A stretch of DNA of 64,000 bases, taken from Hahnella lacustris (GTDB lineage: Bacteria > Pseudomonadota > Gammaproteobacteria > Burkholderiales > Burkholderiaceae_A). The stretch is taken from NCBI GenBank assembly GCA_965194655.1, contig OZ239148.1, positions 930,001-994,000 on the forward strand, written 5' to 3'. Below, in pieces: positions 1-9,247 of the stretch. The position numbers were made by a program, and so were the translations under genes. The notes under the pieces are model-generated. The model saw only the letters and a list, made by a program, of their open reading frames with translations, was not told the DNA's origin and did not search any database. Position 1 is the stretch's first letter, and the number at the start of each line of letters is the position of its first letter.

Positions 1-600
1 CAAGACCTGTCGGATCAGAGTTCAGGGGCATTCACGGGAGAGATTTCCGTCGCTATGCTCCAAGATTTTGAGGCGAGCTTTGCTCTGGTGGGGCACTCCG
101 AGCGACGTGCACGCGCACACGAATCTGATCAACTGGTCTGTGCCAAGGCCAGAGCGGCCCTTCAGGGCGGTCTCATGCCCGTGATCTGCGTCGGGGAGTC
201 ACTCGAGCAGCGAGAGCAGGGTCATGCTCAAGAGGTGGTCTCAGGACAGGTTTTCGCTGCTCTGGACTGTGCGCAGTCATTGGAAGAGGCGCAGCGTTGT
301 GTGGTCGCCTACGAGCCCATCTGGGCGATCGGAACAGGCAGAACGGCCAGCGCAGTCGATGCACAGACCATGCATGTTCGCATTCGCGAGGTGGCCGATT
401 CACGCTGGCCTGGCCTCGGCAATAGCCTTCGCGTGCTCTACGGCGGCAGCGTGAATGCAGAGAATTCGGAGACCTTGCTGTCGCAACCCGATGTGGACGG
501 CGCCCTCGTGGGTGGCGCTTCGCTGAAGGCAGATCAAATGTCATGTATTCTTCGGGCCGCAGCAACGCGTGTGGCCGCGTTGCAAGAGAGAGGTGTATGA
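1..600 (+). CDS. tpiA: Triosephosphate isomerase, 5' end cut by window edge
   Basis: Interconverts dihydroxyacetone phosphate and glyceraldehyde 3-phosphate in glycolysis. The reading frame is open from base 1, so the N-terminal part lies outside the window; about 199 codons remain. Visible landmarks are GAFTGEIS near the start, VGHSERR (after the strand-4 catalytic histidine region), the active-site loop YEPIWAIGTG with the catalytic glutamate at fragment residue 105, and the phosphate-binding YGGSVNAEN and VGGASL segments at the C-terminus. The stop codon overlaps the secG start as ATGA, so the two are translationally coupled. The tpiA-secG-tRNA-Leu-nuo order is familiar from Burkholderiales. 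Confidence 0.97.
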   Translation, partial: QDLSDQSSGAFTGEISVAMLQDFEASFALVGHSERRARAHESDQLVCAKARAALQGGLMPVICVGESLEQREQGHAQEVVSGQVFAALDCAQSLEEAQRCVVAYEPIWAIGTGRTASAVDAQTMHVRIREVADSRWPGLGNSLRVLYGGSVNAENSETLLSQPDVDGALVGGASLKADQMSCILRAAATRVAALQERGV

Positions 601-989
601 CCGTGTCCTTGCTTGAGAGTCTTTTGCTGGTCGTTCAATTGGTGTCGGCACTCGGCATCATCGTGCTCGTTTTGCTGCAACAGGGCAAAGGGGCAGACAT
701 GGGCGCGGCCTTTGGCGCGGGCAGTGCGGGTTCGGTCTTCGGGTCCTCAGGATCTGCAAATTTCCTCTCCCGTACCACGGCCATTCTTGCCGTCTTATTC
801 TTCGTTTGCACTCTGGGGCTCTCCTACCTTGCGAGCGCGAGTCTTCGGCAGCCTGCCGCAGGAGGCGCTATCATGGAGAGCATTCCGGGGGCTGTATCCG
901 TGCCACCTGCTGTCGATCCCAGCGTTCCCAGTGCGTCCTCTGCACCGGCTGCTGCCGACACCAATAAGGAGCAGCCCGCCAAGCAGTAA
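597..989 (+). CDS. secG: Preprotein translocase subunit SecG
   Basis: Small inner-membrane subunit of the SecYEG channel. The 130-residue product has two hydrophobic segments flanking the conserved cytoplasmic stretch LLQQGKGADMGAAFG and GSAGSVFGS..GSANFLSR, which is the SecG signature. The C-terminal tail after residue 85 is rich in Ala, Pro, Ser and Val, as is common in betaproteobacterial SecG. The start ATG at 597 was chosen because it overlaps the tpiA stop (ATGA) and begins the conserved protein; an in-frame upstream ATG at 543 lies inside tpiA. Confidence 0.96.
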   Translation: MTVSLLESLLLVVQLVSALGIIVLVLLQQGKGADMGAAFGAGSAGSVFGSSGSANFLSRTTAILAVLFFVCTLGLSYLASASLRQPAAGGAIMESIPGAVSVPPAVDPSVPSASSAPAAADTNKEQPAKQ

Positions 990-1009
990 GGTTGTCATAT
1001 GCACGTCCT

Positions 1010-1094
1010 GCCGACGTGGTGAAATTGGTAGACACGCTATCTTGAGGGGGTAGTGGCGAAAGCTGTGCGAGTTCGAGTCTCGCCGTCGGCACCA
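1010..1094 (+). tRNA. tRNA-Leu (anticodon GAG)
   Basis: Class II tRNA of 85 nt with an encoded CCA end (1092-1094). The acceptor stem GCCGACG pairs with CGTCGGC, the anticodon stem CTATC/GGTAG encloses the 7-base loop TTGAGGG with anticodon GAG at 1044-1046, and a variable arm precedes the T arm GAGTTCGAGTCTC. It lies 20 bases after secG and 53 bases before nuoA, so it may be carried on the same transcript. Confidence 0.97.
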
Positions 1095-1147
1095 AATACG
1101 TTGTTCCACGATGCGCCTGTAAGGGCATCCTTCGTTCAGGGAAGCGC

Positions 1148-1507
1148 ATGAGCCTCGAAAACTATCTTCCGGTTCTGCTGTTTATTGGCGTGGGTTTGGC
1201 TGTCGGTGTAGTCCCCATGCTGTTGGGCAAACTCATTGGCCCCTCTAAACCCGATACAGCGAAGCTTTCTCCCTACGAGTGTGGCTTTGAGGCCTTCGAG
1301 GATGCCCGCATGCAGTTTGATGTGCGGTACTACCTGGTCGCCATCCTCTTCATTCTTTTCGACCTCGAAATTGCCTTTCTGTTTCCATGGGCAGTGGTCC
1401 TTCAAGACATTGGGCTCTTCGGCTTCCTCTCCATGATGGTCTTCCTCGGCATTCTGGTGCTGGGGTTTGTCTATGAGTGGATGAAGGGCGCGCTTGACTG
1501 GGAGTAG
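1148..1507 (+). CDS. nuoA: NADH-quinone oxidoreductase subunit A
   Basis: Membrane subunit at the quinone-site end of complex I. The 119-residue protein has three predicted transmembrane helices, with the family signature YECGFEAFEDARMQFDVRYY around residues 38-57 and the acidic FDLEIAFLFPW segment in the second helix. This is the first gene of a 14-gene nuoA-N operon; it is preceded by AGGGAAG, a reasonable ribosome-binding site, and followed by nuoB after 3 bases. Confidence 0.98.
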   Translation: MSLENYLPVLLFIGVGLAVGVVPMLLGKLIGPSKPDTAKLSPYECGFEAFEDARMQFDVRYYLVAILFILFDLEIAFLFPWAVVLQDIGLFGFLSMMVFLGILVLGFVYEWMKGALDWE

Positions 1508-1510
1508 GGC

Positions 1511-1990
1511 ATGGCAATTGACGGCGTTTTCAAGCAAGGATTTCTCACCACCACAGTGGATCAGGTGATCAACTGGACGCGCACAGGCTCGCTCTGGCCC
1601 ATGACCTTTGGCCTCGCATGTTGTGCGGTGGAGATGATGCATGCGGGTGCCGCGCGTTACGACCTGGATCGCTTCGGCATCGTCTTCCGGCCGAGCCCCC
1701 GCCAGTCTGATCTGATGATTGTCGCAGGGACCCTCTGCAACAAGATGGCCCCGGCACTTCGTAAAGTGTATGACCAGATGCCAGAGCCTCGCTGGGTGCT
1801 CTCCATGGGTTCGTGTGCCAATGGCGGTGGCTACTACCACTATTCCTACTCCGTGGTTCGGGGGTGCGATCGGATTGTCCCGGTCGACATCTATGTCCCC
1901 GGCTGCCCGCCCACCGCAGAGGCACTGGTGTATGGCCTCATTCAGCTCCAGCAGAAGATCAAGCGCACCAGCACGATCGCTCGCGACTAA
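1511..1990 (+). CDS. nuoB: NADH-quinone oxidoreductase subunit B
   Basis: Peripheral-arm subunit that carries the terminal iron-sulfur cluster N2, which passes electrons to quinone. The 159-residue protein has the adjacent cysteines C37-C38 (FGLACCAVEMM), C102 (MGSCANGGGYY) and C132 (VPGCPPTAEAL), the four N2 ligands. Length is normal for the short betaproteobacterial form. It starts 3 bases after nuoA. Confidence 0.98.
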   Translation: MAIDGVFKQGFLTTTVDQVINWTRTGSLWPMTFGLACCAVEMMHAGAARYDLDRFGIVFRPSPRQSDLMIVAGTLCNKMAPALRKVYDQMPEPRWVLSMGSCANGGGYYHYSYSVVRGCDRIVPVDIYVPGCPPTAEALVYGLIQLQQKIKRTSTIARD

Positions 1991-2013
1991 TCTGCTCCTC
2001 GACGATCTCCCTT

Positions 2014-2667
2014 ATGTCTAATCCAGAAAACACAGTCCAAGTTCAGCAGGTCGAGGGTGAAGCGGCTCCTGTGGAGCTCACGCCCCTCGAGCGCCTCGCC
2101 CAAGAGGTTCGAGAGGCCCTTGGCGAAGCGGTCTCGATTCGCTCAGAGTTCGGTGAAGTGACGGTTGAAGTGCTTGCCCAGCACGCACCTGCCGTGGCCG
2201 AAGCGTTGCGTGATTCACCTGCCTTGGCATTCGACACCCTGATTGACCTCTGCGGAATGGATTACAGCGCGTATGGCCAGGCTCCTTGGTCTGCCCAGCG
2301 TTACGCCGTTGTGGTTCACCTGCTTTCCGTCACGCTCAATCAGCGCATCCGCCTCAGAATCTTCTGCGAAGACGATGAGTCCCCCACCTGTCTAACGCTC
2401 ACCAACCTCTGGCCCGCATCGGGCTGGTATGAGCGTGAAGCCTTTGATCTCTTCGGAATCGTCTTTGCGGGTCACCTTGATCTGCGACGCATCCTGACTG
2501 ATTACGGCTTCATTGGTCATCCGTTCCGCAAGGATTTTCCTTTGTCTGGGTTTGTTGAGATGCGCTACGACCCTGAGCAAAAGCGGGTGATCTACCAGCC
2601 CGTCACGATTGAACCCCGGGACATCACCCCGCGCGTGATTCGCGAGGAACACTATGGCCGAAATTAA
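2014..2667 (+). CDS. nuoC: NADH-quinone oxidoreductase subunit C
   Basis: 30-kDa-type peripheral subunit of complex I, 217 residues, separate from NuoD (not fused as in Escherichia coli). The signature is YEREAFDLFGIVF, followed by DLRRILTDYGF and HPFRKDFPLSG. The start ATG at 2014 gives a protein beginning MSNPENTV with a variable acidic N-terminus; upstream in-frame codons lie inside nuoB. The end overlaps nuoD by 14 bases, which implies coupled translation. Confidence 0.97.
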   Translation: MSNPENTVQVQQVEGEAAPVELTPLERLAQEVREALGEAVSIRSEFGEVTVEVLAQHAPAVAEALRDSPALAFDTLIDLCGMDYSAYGQAPWSAQRYAVVVHLLSVTLNQRIRLRIFCEDDESPTCLTLTNLWPASGWYEREAFDLFGIVFAGHLDLRRILTDYGFIGHPFRKDFPLSGFVEMRYDPEQKRVIYQPVTIEPRDITPRVIREEHYGRN

Positions 2668-3907
2668 GAACTACACCCTCAACTTCGGACCTCAGCATCC
2701 GGCGGCCCACGGTGTGCTCCGCTTGGTTCTCGAACTCGATGGGGAGGTGGTTCAGCGTGCGGATCCACACATCGGCCTCCTTCACCGTGGGACCGAAAAG
2801 CTCGCCGAGTCCAAGACCTTCCTTCAGTCGGTCCCGTATATGGACCGGTTGGATTATGTGTCCATGATGGCCAATGAGCATGCGTACGTGATGGCCATCG
2901 AGAAGCTTTTGGGCGTCGATGTTCCCGTCCGTGCCCAGTACATCCGGGTGATGTTCGACGAAATCACGCGTGTCCTCAATCACTTGCTCTGGATCGGCGC
3001 ACATGGTCTCGACGTTGGGGCGATGGCGGTGTTTCTATATGCGTTTCGCGAGCGTGAGGACCTGATGGATTGCTACGAGGCCGTCTCGGGTGCTCGCATG
3101 CACGCAGCCTATTACCGCCCAGGTGGCGTGTATCGGGATTTGCCCGATCACATGCCGCAATATCAGCCCAATCGCCTGCGTTCCAAGAGCGCTGTCAACA
3201 AGCTCAACGATAACCGTCAGGGCAGTCTGCTTGATTTCATCGACGACTTTACCCAGCGCTTCCCACGGTGCATCGATGAATATGAAACCCTGCTCACCGA
3301 CAACCGGATCTGGAAGCAGCGCTTGGTGGGCATTGGTGTGGTCTCTCCCGACCGAGCCAAAGCCCTCGGGTTTACCGGCCCCATGCTCAGAGGGTCGGGC
3401 ATCGCGTGGGATCTGCGTAAGCAGCAGCCCTACGAGGTGTACGACCAGCTTGATTTCGACATTCCAGTCGGCACCGAAGGGGACAGCTACGATCGCTACC
3501 TGGTCCGTATGGCAGAGATGCGTGAGAGCAACCGCATCATTCAGCAATGTGTGAGATGGCTGCGCGAGAACCCAGGGCCTGTCATCACCGACAACCACAA
3601 AATTGCCCCGCCCGATCGTGAGAGCATGAAGTCCAACATGGAGGAGTTGATTCACCACTTCAAGCTCTTCACCGAGGGTTTTCATGTGCCTGCTGGTGAG
3701 TGTTATGCCGCAGTCGAACATCCCAAAGGGGAGTTCGGGATTTACTTGGTGTCCGACGGGGCCAACATGCCGTATCGCGTCAAGATCCGTGCGCCAGGAT
3801 TCGCCCACCTCCAGGCACTCGACGAGATGTCGCGGGGTCACATGCTGGCGGACGTGGTGACCATCATTGGAACGCAGGACATTGTGTTTGGGGAGATCGA
3901 CCGATGA
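2654..3907 (+). CDS. nuoD: NADH-quinone oxidoreductase subunit D
   Basis: 49-kDa subunit that with NuoB forms the quinone-binding pocket. The 417-residue protein contains the N-terminal FGPQHPAAHGVLRL motif, HIGLLHRGTEKL, YMDRLDYVSMM and the C-terminal IIGTQDIVFGEIDR, all hallmarks of the family, which is related to the large subunit of NiFe hydrogenases. Its stop overlaps the nuoE start (ATGA). Confidence 0.98.
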   Translation: MAEIKNYTLNFGPQHPAAHGVLRLVLELDGEVVQRADPHIGLLHRGTEKLAESKTFLQSVPYMDRLDYVSMMANEHAYVMAIEKLLGVDVPVRAQYIRVMFDEITRVLNHLLWIGAHGLDVGAMAVFLYAFREREDLMDCYEAVSGARMHAAYYRPGGVYRDLPDHMPQYQPNRLRSKSAVNKLNDNRQGSLLDFIDDFTQRFPRCIDEYETLLTDNRIWKQRLVGIGVVSPDRAKALGFTGPMLRGSGIAWDLRKQQPYEVYDQLDFDIPVGTEGDSYDRYLVRMAEMRESNRIIQQCVRWLRENPGPVITDNHKIAPPDRESMKSNMEELIHHFKLFTEGFHVPAGECYAAVEHPKGEFGIYLVSDGANMPYRVKIRAPGFAHLQALDEMSRGHMLADVVTIIGTQDIVFGEIDR

Positions 3908-4437
3908 GCACTCAGCTCTCTCTATCAGAGGCGCCCATGCGTCGGCTCTCAGACCAGGCTTATGCACAGATCGATCGGGAGGTGGCGAAATATCCTTCCG
4001 ACCAGAAGCAGTCGGCCGTGATGGCTGCGCTGCGCATTGTGCAGACCGAGATGGGCTACGTCTCTCCAGAGTCTGAGGCCGAGGTCGCTGCCTACCTGGG
4101 CATGCCCCCAATGGCCGTTCACGAGGTTGCGACGTTTTACAACATGTATGACCTCGCCCCGGTGGGCCGCTTTAAGCTCACCATCTGCACCAACCTGCCT
4201 TGTGCACTGCGCAGTGGTTATCAGGCGGCGGACTACCTGAAGGCCAAGCTGGGCATTGGATTTAACCAGACCACTGCTGATGGACTCTTCACTCTGAAGG
4301 AAGGCGAGTGCATGGGTGCCTGCGGCGATTCACCCGTGGTGCTGGTAAATAACCACCGGATGTGCAGTTGGATGTCCAACGATCGAATCGATGCCTTGCT
4401 GGCCGAACTGGCCGAGCAGGCCAGTCAAGGAGACTGA
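3904..4437 (+). CDS. nuoE: NADH-quinone oxidoreductase subunit E
   Basis: 24-kDa subunit carrying the [2Fe-2S] cluster N1a beside the FMN site. The 177-residue protein has the thioredoxin-like cluster ligands in CTNLPCALR and GECMGACGDSP. The preceding helical part contains VHEVATFYNMY. The start ATG at 3904 overlaps the nuoD stop; longer in-frame starts would lie inside nuoD. nuoF starts 1 base after the stop. Confidence 0.97.
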   Translation: MSTQLSLSEAPMRRLSDQAYAQIDREVAKYPSDQKQSAVMAALRIVQTEMGYVSPESEAEVAAYLGMPPMAVHEVATFYNMYDLAPVGRFKLTICTNLPCALRSGYQAADYLKAKLGIGFNQTTADGLFTLKEGECMGACGDSPVVLVNNHRMCSWMSNDRIDALLAELAEQASQGD

Positions 4438-4438
4438 C

Positions 4439-5782
4439 ATGGGCGCGCCCGAGATCCCTTTTATTGATACCTGCTTTCATGGTCGGCATATTTCGCCGCA
4501 GATCCTTGCGGGTCTGACACCCGATGGATGGCATCTGAAGGACTACGAGTCGCGTGGGGGCTACCAGGCGCTTAAGAAAATTCTCGGAGTCGATGGCGGC
4601 CCAGGCATGACCCAGGAAGAGGTGATTGCCGAAGTGAAGGCGTCGGTGCTTCGCGGGCGAGGTGGGGCAGGCTTTCCAACGGGCCTCAAATGGAGCTTCA
4701 TGCCCGCCAAGATGCCCATTCAGAAGTACCTGGTCTGCAACTCGGACGAGGGTGAGCCTGGAACCTTTAAAGACCGGGACATCCTTCGCTATAACCCCCA
4801 CATCGTCATTGAGGGCATGGCCATTGCAGCGTACGCCATGGGCATCACGGCTGGCTACAACTACATCCACGGCGAGATCTTCGAGACCTATGAGCGATTC
4901 GAGGCTGCACTCGAAGAGGCACGTCAGGCGGGATATCTCGGCGACAACATTATGGGCAAGGGCTTCAAGTTTCAGCTCCATGCCCATCACGGCTATGGTG
5001 CCTACATCTGTGGTGAAGAAACGGCCCTTTTAGAGTCTCTCGAGGGCAAGAAAGGCCAGCCTCGCTTTAAGCCTCCTTTTCCAGCCAGCTTTGGGCTCTA
5101 TGGGCGTCCAACCACCATTAACAACACCGAGACCTTTGCGGCAGTTCCCTGGATCATCCGTCACGGGGGGGAGGCCTACCTCAAGGTGGGCAAGCCCAAC
5201 AATGGCGGCACCAAGGTCTTCTCAATCTCCGGCGATGTTGAGCGTCCCGGGAATTATGAGATTCCGCTCGGGACGCCATTTGCCAAGCTCTTGGAGCTGG
5301 CGGGCGGAGTTCGAAACGGCAACAAGCTCAAGGCGGTGATCCCCGGTGGCTCTTCAATGCCCGTCATTCCTGGCGATGTGATGATGACCATCGACATGGA
5401 TTACGACTCCATTGCCAAAGCGGGCTCCATGCTCGGCTCAGGCGCAGTCATTGTGATGGACGAAACCCGTTGCATGGTCCAGTGCTTGTTGCGACTGTCT
5501 TATTTCTATCATGAGGAATCCTGCGGCCAGTGCACCCCTTGCCGCGAGGGCACAGGCTGGCTCTGGCGTATGGTCAAGCGCATTGAAGAGGGGAAGGGGG
5601 TCCCTGGTGACCTCGAGCAGCTCAACCGGGTGGCAGACAACATTCAAGGTCGAACCATCTGCGCGCTCGGAGATGCCGCAGCCATGCCCGTTCGAGCTTT
5701 TATCAAGCACTTCCGACATGAGTTTGAGCATCACATCACCCACAAGACTTGCCTTGTCTCTTCTGCAGAAGGCCGCACATGA
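4439..5782 (+). CDS. nuoF: NADH-quinone oxidoreductase subunit F
   Basis: 51-kDa subunit that binds NADH and FMN and holds [4Fe-4S] cluster N3. In the 447-residue protein the glycine-rich LRGRGGAGFPTGLKWSF binds nucleotide/FMN, CNSDEGEPGTFKDRD is the second signature, and ESCGQCTPCREGTGW with a later cysteine in GRTICALGDAAAMP supplies the cluster ligands. The ATG at 4439 follows the nuoE stop directly and is preceded by AAGGAG. The stop overlaps nuoG (ATGA). Confidence 0.98.
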   Translation: MGAPEIPFIDTCFHGRHISPQILAGLTPDGWHLKDYESRGGYQALKKILGVDGGPGMTQEEVIAEVKASVLRGRGGAGFPTGLKWSFMPAKMPIQKYLVCNSDEGEPGTFKDRDILRYNPHIVIEGMAIAAYAMGITAGYNYIHGEIFETYERFEAALEEARQAGYLGDNIMGKGFKFQLHAHHGYGAYICGEETALLESLEGKKGQPRFKPPFPASFGLYGRPTTINNTETFAAVPWIIRHGGEAYLKVGKPNNGGTKVFSISGDVERPGNYEIPLGTPFAKLLELAGGVRNGNKLKAVIPGGSSMPVIPGDVMMTIDMDYDSIAKAGSMLGSGAVIVMDETRCMVQCLLRLSYFYHEESCGQCTPCREGTGWLWRMVKRIEEGKGVPGDLEQLNRVADNIQGRTICALGDAAAMPVRAFIKHFRHEFEHHITHKTCLVSSAEGRT

Positions 5783-8172
5783 TTGAGCTTGAGATTGATG
5801 GACAAAAAGTAGAGGTGCCGCCCGGCAGCATGGTCATGGATGCGGCCAACAAGCTTGGCCTCTATGTCCCGCATTTCTGCTATCACAAGAAACTCTCCAT
5901 CGCCGCGAACTGCCGCATGTGTTTGGTTGAGGTGGAGAAGGCACCCAAGCCCTTGCCTGCTTGCGCCACCCCAGTTGCCGCAGGCATGAAGGTCATGACT
6001 GCGTCGGCGAAGGCCAAGGCCGCCCAGAAGGGCGTGATGGAGTTCCTGCTGATCAACCATCCACTCGACTGCCCCATTTGTGACCAGGGCGGCGAGTGTC
6101 AGTTGCAGGATCTCGCGGTGGGCTATGGTCCCTCTGAGTCCCGCTACACCGAAGAAAAGCGTGTGGTGTTCCACAAACCCATGGGGCCACTGATTTCTGC
6201 CGAGGAGATGTCCCGCTGTATTCACTGCACGCGCTGTGTGCGTTTCGGCCAAGAGATTGCGGGCGTGATGGAGCTTGGAATGGCCAACCGCGGAGAGCAC
6301 TCCGAGATCATGTCCTTCGTGGGCAGTGCCATTGAGAGCGAACTCTCCGGAAACATGATTGACGTCTGCCCGGTGGGTGCGCTCACGAGCAAGCCATTTC
6401 GCTATCAGGCAAGGACCTGGGAGCTCGCTCGCCGTCGCTCGGTGTCTCCGCACGATGCCCTTGGCGCGAACCTGGTGGTTCAGGCCAAAGGGGCAGAAGT
6501 CGTTCGGGTGGTGCCCGATGAGAACGAGTCCGTGAATGAGTGCTGGATCTCTGACCGAGACCGATTCGCCTATGAGGGGCTCCGCTCAGAGGACAGGCTC
6601 ACGTCGCCTATGGTCCGAGATTCCAATGGGCAATGGCGCGAGGCCGATTGGGAAGAGGCGCTGAATAAGGCGGCCGACATCCTTCGTTCCGCTTCTGCGG
6701 TGGGCCCGAACCGCGTGCGAGCCCTGGCCGCTCCCATGGCTACGGTGGAGGAACTCGCGCTGCTTGCCCGGCTTGCGCGTGGATTGCGCAGTGACAGCGT
6801 CGATTGTCGCCCAGGTCTCGCACAGCCGGCGCTCGACTCCGACATCACCGGCGTCATGCATTTGGGCTTTCCGGTTGAAGAACTCTCCGGCCTTGAGCGC
6901 TGCTTCGTGGTCGGCAGTGTGTTGCGCGCCGACCTCCCTCTGGTTGCCCAGCGGCTGCGTCAAGCCGCTCGTCACGGGGCAGAGGTCAGCACCCTGCATA
7001 CGGTCGCCGAAGACCTGCTCATGACGACTCGCTGTCAAATGGTTGCCAAGCCCTCGGCTTGGCCGGATGCGGTGCTGGAGGTGATCAGCGCTGCAGCAGC
7101 TGCGAAGGGTGTGGCCATGCCAGCCGGTCTCTCGCCTGTTGAGCCGAGTGCCGCTGCGCAGGAGATCGCAGCGTCACTCCTTCAAGCTCCCTCCGGAAGC
7201 AAATCCGTGCGCATCCTGGCAGGCGCCCAGGTGGTCGAGCATCCCCAGGCGGGCCTCCTGATGGCCCGTCTTCAGGTTCTGGCCGATCTGCTGGAGGTAC
7301 GTCTGGGCGTGCTTGTGCCCGGAGCGAATACAGTGGGCGGTACCCTCGTGGGGGCCATACCCCAGTCCGGCGGAGCGAATGCGGCCGATATGCTGGAAGA
7401 CAGTGCGGCTGCCTTCCTGTTAATGCATCTGGAGCCTGTCCTAGATGCAGCAAATGGGCCGCGTGCTGTGGCCAATCTGCGAGCTGCCGCCTTCAACGGT
7501 TTGGGTGTTGTGGCCTTGACTGCCTATCAGAGCGCGGTCTCCGACGTGGCCAATGTCATGCTTCCTATTGCTCCGTTCACCGAGACATCCGGAAGCTTTG
7601 TGAATCTGGGCGGACGGCTGCAGTCCTTCGAGGCGGCGGTGCGCCCTCTGGGGTCCGTGCGTCCAGGATGGAAGGTCCTTCGCGTGCTGGGCAATCTCCT
7701 TGGGCTCGAAGGCTTCGATGCCATGTCCTCAGAGGACATTCTGAAGCAGGTCCTCCCCGGCGCGGTCTCAGGCGAGCGCCTTCCCGGCCTGTCGTTCCGA
7801 GTCGTGGCCAGTCCCCATGCTCGATCAGCCTCAGCCACCCCTGACGCCCCGGCTGCAGGAACCTTAGAGCGTTTTGGTGAGACGCCCGTCTATCTCTCCG
7901 ATGTGATTGTGCGTCGGGCCAAGGCCCTCTCCACAACCAGGCAGTCTGCTTTTCCAAAGGCGTATCTCCATCCCACTGATCTTCGTGAGCTTGGACTGGC
8001 GCCTGGGGTTCCTGTCCTGGTTGAGCAAGACGGCCACACACTCGCCACCACGGCAGAGGCTGACGCCTCTCTGGCTCAAGGGGTCTTGCGATTGGCCACC
8101 GGCCATCCCCAGGCTGCCATGCTCTCGCAGCGCTTCGGCAGCGTGAGGGTCCGACCCCAGGGGGCCGCATGA
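5779..8172 (+). CDS. nuoG: NADH-quinone oxidoreductase subunit G
   Basis: 75-kDa iron-sulfur subunit of complex I, 797 residues. The N-terminal ferredoxin-like domain contains the [2Fe-2S] ligands (CYHKKLSIAANCRMCLVEVE), then the His-Cys cluster motif HPLDCPICDQGGECQLQD, then CIHCTRCVRFGQE for a [4Fe-4S] cluster. From about residue 220 it continues into a molybdopterin-oxidoreductase-like domain that has lost the cofactor in this family. The start overlaps the nuoF stop and the stop overlaps the nuoH start. Confidence 0.97.
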   Translation: MIELEIDGQKVEVPPGSMVMDAANKLGLYVPHFCYHKKLSIAANCRMCLVEVEKAPKPLPACATPVAAGMKVMTASAKAKAAQKGVMEFLLINHPLDCPICDQGGECQLQDLAVGYGPSESRYTEEKRVVFHKPMGPLISAEEMSRCIHCTRCVRFGQEIAGVMELGMANRGEHSEIMSFVGSAIESELSGNMIDVCPVGALTSKPFRYQARTWELARRRSVSPHDALGANLVVQAKGAEVVRVVPDENESVNECWISDRDRFAYEGLRSEDRLTSPMVRDSNGQWREADWEEALNKAADILRSASAVGPNRVRALAAPMATVEELALLARLARGLRSDSVDCRPGLAQPALDSDITGVMHLGFPVEELSGLERCFVVGSVLRADLPLVAQRLRQAARHGAEVSTLHTVAEDLLMTTRCQMVAKPSAWPDAVLEVISAAAAAKGVAMPAGLSPVEPSAAAQEIAASLLQAPSGSKSVRILAGAQVVEHPQAGLLMARLQVLADLLEVRLGVLVPGANTVGGTLVGAIPQSGGANAADMLEDSAAAFLLMHLEPVLDAANGPRAVANLRAAAFNGLGVVALTAYQSAVSDVANVMLPIAPFTETSGSFVNLGGRLQSFEAAVRPLGSVRPGWKVLRVLGNLLGLEGFDAMSSEDILKQVLPGAVSGERLPGLSFRVVASPHARSASATPDAPAAGTLERFGETPVYLSDVIVRRAKALSTTRQSAFPKAYLHPTDLRELGLAPGVPVLVEQDGHTLATTAEADASLAQGVLRLATGHPQAAMLSQRFGSVRVRPQGAA

Positions 8173-9236
8173 CCGATCTCATTCTCCAGTTTGAGCAGAT
8201 GGGGCAGGGGCTGATTGGCTCGGCCTGGCCAGTGGTCTATACCCTGATCCAGATTGTTCTGGTGGTGGTTCCGCTCCTGGCTGCTGTGGCCTACCTCACC
8301 CTGTGGGAGCGAAAGCTCATCGGCTGGATGCATGCTCGCATGGGTCCGAACCGCGTTGGGCCTCTGGGTTTGCTTCAGCCCATTGCCGACGCACTCAAAC
8401 TCCTGACCAAAGAGATCATCACGCCGAGCAGGGCGAACAAGGGTCTGTACCTACTCGCCCCTGTCATGACCATCACCCCTGCGCTCACCGCCTGGGCCGT
8501 GATGCCCTTCGGGCCTGATGTCGTCCTCGCCAATATCAATGCAGGTCTTTTGCTGCTTCTGGCTGTGACCTCCATCGAGGTCTATGGCGTCATTCTGGCT
8601 GGCTGGGCCTCGAATTCCAAGTACGCGTTCATTGCTGCCATGCGCGCCTCCGCACAAATGGTTTCATATGAGCTCGCCATTGGATTCGCTTTGGTGGTGG
8701 TTCTGATGGTGTCTGGAAGCCTCAACATGATTGACATCGTCCAACAACAAGAGAAAGGTCAGTTCGCCGAGATGGGCTTGAACTTCCTGTCATGGAACTG
8801 GCTGCCGCTCCTCCCAGTGTTTGTGGTGTATTTCATCTCGAGCGTGGCTGAGACCAATCGACACCCCTTCGACGTGGTCGAAGGCGAATCGGAGATCGTC
8901 GCGGGGCACATGGTGGAGTACTCGGGCATGGCCTTCGCCATCTTTTTCTTGGCTGAATACGCCAACATGATTCTGCTCTCCGCCCTGGCCTCTCTCCTCT
9001 TTCTGGGTGGGTGGAGCGCACCAGTCGCGAGCCTTGATTTCATTCCCGGATGGATCTGGCTGGGTGCGAAGACCTTCTTCGTGGTGAGCTGCTTTATTTG
9101 GCTGCGTGCCTCATTCCCTCGTTATCGTTACGACCAGATCATGCGCCTTGGCTGGAAGGTCTTTATTCCTGTCACTCTGGTCTGGCTGGTGGTGATCGGA
9201 GTCTGGATGCAGACCCCCTGGAACATCTGGAAGTAA
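8169..9236 (+). CDS. nuoH: NADH-quinone oxidoreductase subunit H
   Basis: Membrane subunit joining the peripheral arm to the proton-pumping arm and forming part of the quinone chamber. The 355-residue polytopic protein has the ERKLIGWMHARMGPNRVGP signature after the first helix and the charged loop AETNRHPFDVVEGESEIVAG, both diagnostic. Eight transmembrane helices are expected for the family. Translation is coupled to nuoG through an ATGA overlap. Confidence 0.98.
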   Translation: MTDLILQFEQMGQGLIGSAWPVVYTLIQIVLVVVPLLAAVAYLTLWERKLIGWMHARMGPNRVGPLGLLQPIADALKLLTKEIITPSRANKGLYLLAPVMTITPALTAWAVMPFGPDVVLANINAGLLLLLAVTSIEVYGVILAGWASNSKYAFIAAMRASAQMVSYELAIGFALVVVLMVSGSLNMIDIVQQQEKGQFAEMGLNFLSWNWLPLLPVFVVYFISSVAETNRHPFDVVEGESEIVAGHMVEYSGMAFAIFFLAEYANMILLSALASLLFLGGWSAPVASLDFIPGWIWLGAKTFFVVSCFIWLRASFPRYRYDQIMRLGWKVFIPVTLVWLVVIGVWMQTPWNIWK

Positions 9237-9247
9237 GGCAAACCCAT

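Noticed and set aside
3035..4111. A 358-codon open frame on the minus strand opposite nuoD and nuoE
   Set aside because: It lies fully antisense to strongly conserved complex I genes, and its protein has no recognisable motif; the codon bias of the sense genes explains the open frame.
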